Shown here piece by piece: positions 57,296 to 64,000 of a stretch of DNA of 64,000 bases. Both the position numbers and the translations under genes were made by a program. Position 1 is the stretch's first letter, and each line of letters starts with the position of its first letter. The notes under the pieces were generated by a model. It was given only the letters and a program-made list of their open reading frames with translations. It was not told the DNA's origin and searched no databases. Source of the stretch: Solen grandis (lineage: Eukaryota > Mollusca > Bivalvia > Adapedonta > Solenidae); the NCBI GenBank assembly GCA_021229015.1, contig CM037777.1:67694411-67758410 (forward strand), read 5' to 3'.

Positions 57296-57830
57296 GGTTA
57301 TTCATTACTTTTTGTGCTTTTTGCACCATGTTTACAGTTGAGCAATTATTCTTGTTGGCACCATTACAATACTCTTGCTTCACAATGTGCATTGGAGGCT
57401 ATATTTGAATCTCATGCATTGTCTTGTCCCATCCCGATCAACAAAAAGTTGTATTGATATTGTTGAGTCAAGACTGTATGATGGGTACCTATCATCTTCA
57501 ATGACAGCACCTCTTTTTTTACTTTGAACTTTTTTGACCATGTGGCATTTTGGTACCAATGTTTCTTATGATTATAGGGCATGTTTTGGGACTGGTACAT
57601 CTTTATTCTTGACAAACATATGAAGTCAATTTGCAGAGCACTGTGCAAATAATTAACATGACGCCAAACCCTCTCAAAATGAATATGCTTATTGGTTTAA
57701 CCAGTGAAAAGCTGTACAAACCTCTGACAAACAAATGCATGTAAACCTTGCCGGGAAATACCTATTTTGGCGTCATGTTGATTCATCCAAGTATTACTTT
57801 CAACTAAGTAAAACAATACAGGTATGACAC
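57296..57830. other. DPY19-like intron, repeat debris
   Basis: No gene. A 'gtacctatcatcttcaatgacagcacctct' type repeat end lies at about 57485-57515. Confidence 0.45.
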
Positions 57831-60092
57831 TTTTTTTATGCCCCGCGAACTCCATTGGAGGGCATATAGATTCTCAGTCTGTGCATCCGTCCGTCCGTCA
57901 CACCTCAGGTTTACCTTTGTGTTTTTAAGTTTTTTTTCTATGAAAATGACTTCACATCTTGATGAAACTAGGTACACATGTACATCTTGAACTGATCTAT
58001 TCAAAATGTATGCGAATTCATGCTGTTACCTATATTTCTTGGTTGGATGAACATGCTGAAATTGATTGTTCTTCCTCAAATTTACCTTTGTGTTTAAGGT
58101 TTTTTAGCTCACCTGAGCACAACGTGCTCATGGTGAGCTATTGTGATCACCTTTTGTCCGGCATCTGTTGTCCATGTGTGCGTGCAGTGTCATTAATTTT
58201 CTTTAAACAACATCTCCTCCTAAACCACTGGGCCAATTTTGGTGAAACTTTATAGGAATGTTCCTTGGGTGATGCCCTTTCAAAGTTGTTCAAATTATAT
58301 GCAGAAATCTGGTTGCCATGGCAACAGAAAGAAAAAAAAATGAAAATTTTGAAAATCTTCTCCTCCAAAACAAGTGGCCAGATTTCAAAGTTAATTGGCA
58401 CAGATTTTCCTTGGGTCACTCTCTACCAAGATTGTTCAAATGATTTTGATCCTTTGAAAAACATGGCCATCAGGAGGTGGAGCCTGTTTTCCTTATATGT
58501 ATATAGTTAAAACTGCAAAAATCTTCTTATCCAAAAGTACTTGCTGGATTTCAAAGTTATTTGGCACAGATGTTCCTTAGGTCACCCTCTACCAAAATTG
58601 TTCCAATTATTTTGATGTTTTGAAAAATGTGGCTGCCAGGGGGCGGAGCCTGTTTTTCATGTATGTATTTAGTAAAACCTTAAAAAATCTTCTCCTCTAA
58701 AGGTCCTGGCTGGATTTCAAAATTATTTGGCATAGATGTTCCTTTGGTCACTCTCTACAAAGATTGTTCAAATTTTATTTATCTGTTGAAAAACATAGCA
58801 CCAGGGGGCAGAGCCCATTTTCCTTATATGAATATATTACAAATTTGAAAAATCTTCTTGGCCAAAAAGTACTGGCTGGATTTCAAAGTTATTTGGCACA
58901 GATGTTCCTTGGGTCACTCTCTACCAAGATTGTTCAAATTATTTTGATCCTTTGAAAAACATGGCCGCCAGGGGGCGGTGCCCAATTTCCTAATATGTAT
59001 ATAGTACAAATTTGAAAATCCTTTGTCCAAAACTACTCACTTGATTTATGGCTGGCAGAGGGCAGAGCCCATTTTTCACATTGGCTGTTTCTTTTCCTCC
59101 CATTAATATCTTGTTCTCAGGTGAACAACACAGGGCCATCATGGCCCTCTTGTTTCTATGAAGATGACTTCACAACTTGACGAAACTAGGAACACATGTA
59201 CATCTTGATATGATCTATTTAATATGTATTTGAATTTTTGCTGTGACCTTTTTTTCACGGTTGGATGAACACGTGAAATTGATTGTTCTTCCTCAAGTCT
59301 ACTTTTGCGTTTTTTTCTATGAAGAATACGTCACATTTGATGAAACTAGGTACACATGTACATCTTGATATAATCTATTTAATATGTATGTGAATTCATG
59401 CTGTGACCTATATTTCATGGTTGGATGGACATGCTGAAATTGTTCTTCCTCAAGTTTCACTTTGTGTTTAAGGTTTTTTTCTATGAAGACTACTTCACAT
59501 CTTGATGAAACTAGGTACACATGTACATCTTGATACGATCTATTTAATATGTATGCGAATTCATGCTGCATGTGACCTATTTTTCACGGTAAGATAAACA
59601 TGCTGAAATTGATTGTTCTTTCTCAGGTTTACTTTTGCCTTTTAGGTCTTTTTTTATGAAGATGACTTCACATCTTGATGAAACTAGGTACACATGTACA
59701 TCATGATATGATCTATTTAGTATTTATGAAAATTTATTGCTGTGACCATTATTTCATGATTCAATGAACATGGTAAAATTGATTGTTCTGCATTTGTTTT
59801 TGTTTTTCTATGACGATGACTTTACATCTTCCTGAAATATGACATACATGAACATCATGATATGGATTTTTTTCTGGTAGTATATATTTAATTTTATGGC
59901 TGTGACTTGGTAATTGGTTATTCTGCCACAGGTTTACCTCTTTGTTTAAGCTACTTTTTTCTGTAAAGGTAACTTTACATTACATCAGTATATACATGTA
60001 CACTTAAAAAAATACAAGCAAATATTTGGTTCTAACCATATCTTGGTGGAGCATTAGTGTCTCCCAGACACATTTTCTTGTTTCTTTCTTTG
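57831..60092 (+). mobile_element. Family H element, split by a family B element
   Basis: The head TATGCCCCGCGAACTCCATT (57837-57856, then GGAGGGCATATA) is palindromic, followed by GCATCCGTCCGTCCGTCAC. Units of about 150-180 bp with ACTAGGTACACATGTACATC and 'tgaattcatgctgtgacc' span to about 60000, ending GACACATTTTCTTGTTTC near 60090. Family B (58102-59154) lies inside it. Removal rejoins the unit phrase 'aaggtttttttctatgaag' with no extra bases. Confidence 0.75.
58102..59154 (+). mobile_element. Family B element nested in family H
   Basis: The head TTTTAGCTCACCTGAGCACA and a palindromic partner ACGTGCTCATGGTGAGCT are followed by diverged 300-bp units (GGTTGCCATGGCAACAGAAA, 'gccgccagggggcggtgcc'). 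The tail TTCTCAGGTGAACAACACAG, then GGCCCTCTTGTT, closes it. It is older than the copies at 51181 and 54586. Confidence 0.8.
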
Positions 60093-60759
60093 TGTAAGTG
60101 TGTGTGTATTGCATAGCTCTCATGTTTTAGATCATTTCTAGTACTACTAGTGTTATTTTTACTATTTTGTAAAATCAATGTTTAAAATAACGCATAGAAG
60201 AATAAAACAGCAGTTAAAAACATGTATCTTGGCAGCAAAACTGGGTTTGATTAATGGAAATGGTGTTAAAATTGTAGTGAGAGAATAACATGTGTATTAT
60301 TGGAGACAAACAGCAGTTTAATTGATCCACAGAGAAATGGTTATGTAAAAACAAAATGTTTAAACCAGTCTGATGGATGTGAGGTTCAGTCCATAGGGAC
60401 ACTTTGCTTTTTGTTTTTTGAATTCTAAACAACTACAAAAAATAAGGGAAGAGAAGAAGAAGAATTATAAAAGCAATAAATAAAAAAGGACAATTGCTGT
60501 CAGTAGAAGCAATAGGGAAGTATGGCTGCTATCCACCATGGTTGTTTTACTTGATTACAGTCCCAATGGTTAGGTGTTCAGTGTACTGATTCCACCAAGA
60601 AACCATCAGGAGGATTGATTAATCGCTGACTACAACCAACAAGTTTCTGAATCAATATATATTAGATATCTTAATTCAACTGGGAAGCTTGAACTTTTCT
60701 GTTCGATATAAGGGCAAAGTATTTATAATCTGATATTGACCTTTTACCTTTATCTCACT
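60093..60759. other. DPY19-like intron, nothing recognised
   Basis: AT-rich, with no gene or element recognised. Confidence 0.4.
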
Positions 60760-61330
60760 TTAAACTTTACCATTATCTCACAGACCTTTACCATTATCTC
60801 ACAGACTTTGCCATTATATCACAGACTTTACCATTATCTCACAGACCTCTACCATTATCTCACAGACCTTTACCATTATCTCACAGACCTTTACCATTAT
60901 CTCACAGACCTTTACCATTATCTCACAGGCCTTTACCATTATCTCACAGACCTTTACCATTATCTCACAGACCTTTACCATTATCTCACAGACCTTTACC
61001 ATTATCTCACAGACCTTTACCATTATCTCACATACCTTTACCATTATCTCACAGACCTTTACCATTATCTCACAGACCTCTACCATTATCTCACAGACCT
61101 TTACCATTATCTCACATACCTTTACCATTATCTCACAGACCTTTACCATTATCTCACATACCTTTACCATTATCTCACAGACCTTTACCATTATCTCACA
61201 GACCTTTACCATTATCTCACAGACCTTTACCATTATCTCACATACCTTTACCATTATCTCACATACCTTTACCATTATCTCACAGACCTTTACCATTATC
61301 TCACAGACCTTAACCATTTTCTCACTTTGA
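60760..61330. repeat. 21-bp minisatellite, about 26 copies
   Basis: The unit is close to CCTTTACCATTATCTCACAG plus A. The + strand repeats a seven-residue YHYLTDL pattern and the - strand IMVKVCE, both open because 21 is a multiple of three. The main variants are CAGAC versus CATAC at the unit junction. Diverged relatives reappear at 63775-64000. Confidence 0.95.
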
Positions 61331-61389
61331 CCATTACCATTATTTATCCTGCTACTGTCTATATTTAAAGCTGGATAATAAAGCCTTGC

Positions 61390-61880
61390 CAGATAAATTT
61401 AATTATCTCCAGTCATTATGTCATACACTAACATCCCGTCATTATGTCATTAACTATCCCCAGTCGTTATGTCATACATTAACGCCCCCGTCATTATGTC
61501 ATTAACTATCCCCAGTCATTATGTCATACATTAACGCCCTGTCATTATGTCATTAACTATCCCCAGTCATTATGTCATACATTAACGCCCGTCATTATGT
61601 CATTAACTATCCCCAGTCATTATGTCATACATTAACGCCCCGTCATTATGTCATTAACTATCCCTAGTCATTATGTCATACATTAACGTCCCGTCATTAT
61701 GTCATTAACTATCCCCAGTCATTATGTCATACATTAACGCCCCGTCATTATGTCATTAACTATCCCTAGTCATTATGTCATACATTAACGTCCCGTCATT
61801 ATGTCATTAACTATCCCTAGTCATTATGTCATATATTAACTTTCCGTCATTATGTCATTAACTATCCCCAGTCATTATGC
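61390..61880. repeat. Minisatellite, about 61-bp unit
   Basis: About eight copies of a unit with CATTAACTATCCCCAGTCAT, 'tatgtcatacattaacg' and CCCCGTCATTATGT. Each unit is itself two related half-units (CAGTCATTATGTCAT and CCGTCATTATGTCAT). Confidence 0.92.
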
Positions 61881-63456
61881 CCCCCTTCGAAGAAGAGGGG
61901 GTATATTGCTTTGCTCATGTCGGTCAGTCGGTCCGTATGTCCGTCGGTCTGTCGGTAGACCAGACCTTGTCCGAGTGTCACAAGGTCACATGTTGTGTAT
62001 GTATAATACCAGACCGTGTCCTAGTGATAACTTAAGATCTATTTGACCTTTAAGTCTCAAACTTCATGTGGTTGTTGCTCATGATTAGTAGATGACCCCT
62101 ATTGATTTTGGTGTCATTACCTCAAAGGTCAAGGTCACAAGGTCACATGTTGTGTATGTATAATACCAGACCTTGTCCGAGTGATAACTTAAGTTCTATT
62201 TGACCTTTAAGTCTCAAACTTCATGTGGTTGTTGCTCATGATTAGTAGATGACCCCTATTGATTTTGGTGTCATTACCTCAAAGGTCAAGGTCACAAGGT
62301 CACATGTTGTGTATGTATAATACCAGACCTTGTCCGAGTGATAACTTAAGTTCTATTTGACCTTTAAGTCTCAAACTTCTTGTGGTTGTTGCTCATGATT
62401 AGTAGATGACCCCTATTGATTTTGGTGTCATTACCTCAAAGGTCAAGGTCACAAGGTCACATGTTGTGTATGTATAATACCAGACCTTGTCCGAGTGATA
62501 ACTTAAGTTCTATTTGACCTTTAAGTCTCAACTTCTTGTGGTTGTTGCTCATGATTAATAGATGACCCCTATTGATTTTAGTGTCATTACCTCAAAGGTC
62601 AAGGTCACATGTTGTGTATGTATAATACCAGACCTTGTCCAAGTGATAACTTAAGTTCTATTTGACCTTTAAGTCTCAAACTTCATGTGGTTGTTGCTCA
62701 TGATTAGTAGATGACCCCTATTGATTTTGGTGTCATTACCTCAAAGGTCAAGGTCACATGTTGTGTATGTATAATACCAGACCTTGTCCAAGTGATAACT
62801 TAAGTTCCATTTGACCTTTAAGTCTCAAACTTCTTGTGGTTGTTACTCATGATTAATAGATGACCCCTATCGATTTTGGTGTCATTACCTCAAAGGTCAA
62901 GGTCACATGTTGTGTATGTATAATACCAGACCTTGTCCGAGTGATAACTTAAGTTCTATTTGACCTTTAAGTCTCAAACTTCATGTGGTTGTTGCTTATG
63001 ATTAGTAGATGACCCCTATCAATTTTGGTGTCAGTACCTCAAAGGTCAAGTTCTCAATGTCACATGTTGATATATTTTCATTATATAAATGTCTTGCCCA
63101 AGTGATAACTTCTATTTTATTTTTACTCTTAAGGTCCTAACCTCATGTAATTGTTGCTTATAAATGTAGAAAACCCTGTTTTCAAATTAATAAGTTGGAT
63201 TCTTATAAATATTTTGTACGATTTAAGCACTGTCTGACTAATAACTCAAAATCTCATTGTGTCTGGTTTTATTTCAGTAAACATTTAGTTCCACATTTTA
63301 GCACATTATATTTTCACTCAAATTTTGAAGTTTGAGAATTTTTTGTGACAAGCCAACATTATGAAGGCAAACTCCTTGCATGTTATATAGCTTGTATGTA
63401 ATATACATATTATGGCATATGAGGGGGGCATATATGTTTCACAAACATTTCTTGTT
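61877..63456 (+). mobile_element. Family G element: ATGCCCCCCTTCG head, TTTCTTGTT tail
   Basis: The head TATGCCCCCCTTCGAAGAAG (61877-61896, then AGGGGGTATA) is palindromic, followed by GGTCAGTCGGTCCGTATGTC. Eight tandem units of about 150 bp follow, each with CCAGACCTTGTCCGAGTGAT and CAAAGGTCAAGGTCACA; most are over 95% alike by eye. The tail ATATGAGGGGGGCATATATG, then CATTTCTTGTT, is the complement of the head. It begins directly inside the preceding 61-bp minisatellite. Confidence 0.82.
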
Positions 63457-63750
63457 ACATCATACAGCTAGTATGAAAATGATTGTATTGGGGAAAAAGG
63501 TAAGAATGAAACCATTTAAATAATCTAAAAACATGATAAAACTAGACAATAGAATACATGGTTGTTATCTGGATGGGAGAAGGTTTATTCGGTTCGCTGC
63601 GAAAGTGAATCTTGGCTTGCTAAAGCTTGCCAAGATACACTTTCCCGCTCACTGGGTAAACCTTCTCTATCCAGACATCAACCATATATTCTCTACCATA
63701 CTAGGACTCTTTACATTATTTCGATTTGACTATTACAATAATAACATTTA
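63457..63750. repeat. Long imperfect hairpin (63551-63692)
   Basis: Two arms of about 64-66 bp and roughly 80% complementarity (left AGAATACATGGTTGTTATCT to GTGAATCTTGGC, right GCCAAGATACACTTTCCCGC to CCATATATTCT) enclose a 12-base loop (TTGCTAAAGCTT, 63617-63628). It is a foldback MITE or hairpin RNA source; nothing else was recognised around it. Confidence 0.75.
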
Positions 63751-63759
63751 GACCATTAC

Positions 63760-64000
63760 GGTAATTCACATTTACCTTTAATGCAACCCCCTTTACCATT
63801 ATATTACATTGACCTTTGCCATTATCTCACATTGGCCTTCACCATTATCTAACACTAACCTTTACCATTATCTCACTTTGACCTTTACCATTATCTCACC
63901 ATGACCTTACCTCATTTTGACCTTCACCATTGTCTTATTTTGACCTTTACCATTATCTTTCTTTTACCTATATCCGTAACTCACTTTGGCCAACACATTA
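63760..64000. repeat. Diverged TTTACCATTATCTCAC repeat at the window end
   Basis: About ten irregular copies of phrases like TTTACCATTATCTCACTTTG and 'gaccttcaccattatct', related to the 21-bp array at 60760-61330 but with longer spacers. It runs off the window. Confidence 0.8.

Noticed and set aside
60736..61368. YHYLTDL-repeat protein and its antisense partner
   Set aside because: This is a by-product of a 21-bp minisatellite.

Overview
This window is nuclear DNA from an animal, most likely a bivalve mollusc and probably a heterodont. The evidence is spliced genes with GT-AG introns of 0.3-7 kb, an AT-rich background, and interspersed repeat families of a style I associate with bivalves: CCGTC-runs followed by tandem units of about 145-155 bp. 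One run of exactly 100 N (33511-33610) marks a scaffold join. The species cannot be fixed from the sequence.

Two protein-coding genes can be supported, both on the + strand. The first is a TatD-family metallonuclease of the TATDN2 type, with seven coding exons between about 1247 and 25451. All six expected metal ligands are present. The N-terminal extension is very long, disordered and proline-rich, and would bring the protein to about 2,150 residues. It is crossed by three apparent single-base frameshifts, while every splice-junction phase still agrees. The second is three internal exons (47550-56817) of a DPY19-like protein C-mannosyltransferase, closest to DPY19L1. Its upstream and downstream exons were not found here.

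Almost everything else is mobile or repetitive DNA:
- A complete hAT/ZBED transposon at 13463-17131 has 15-bp inverted ends and a perfect 8-bp target duplication. It carries a three-exon transposase with one in-frame stop and lies in a TATDN2 intron.
- Five TTAA-flanked piggyBac-like MITEs of about 240 bp share a strong internal hairpin.
- Three TA-flanked Tc1/mariner- or pogo-like MITEs are present.
- A decayed LINE (about 40140-46707) and the 3' end of another (38950-40050) are present.
- Several tRNA-derived SINEs and many minisatellites are present.

The most interesting structure is a group of six or seven repeat families that look unrelated in sequence but share one layout. Each has a palindromic head, a CCGTC-rich stretch, tandem units, a tail that is the reverse complement of the head, and a common terminal CTTGTT. 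Two nested copies show insertion with no target-site duplication, which resembles Helitron/Helentron behaviour. Several other elements also sit inside older repeats, so empty target sites can be read directly and the target preference inferred.
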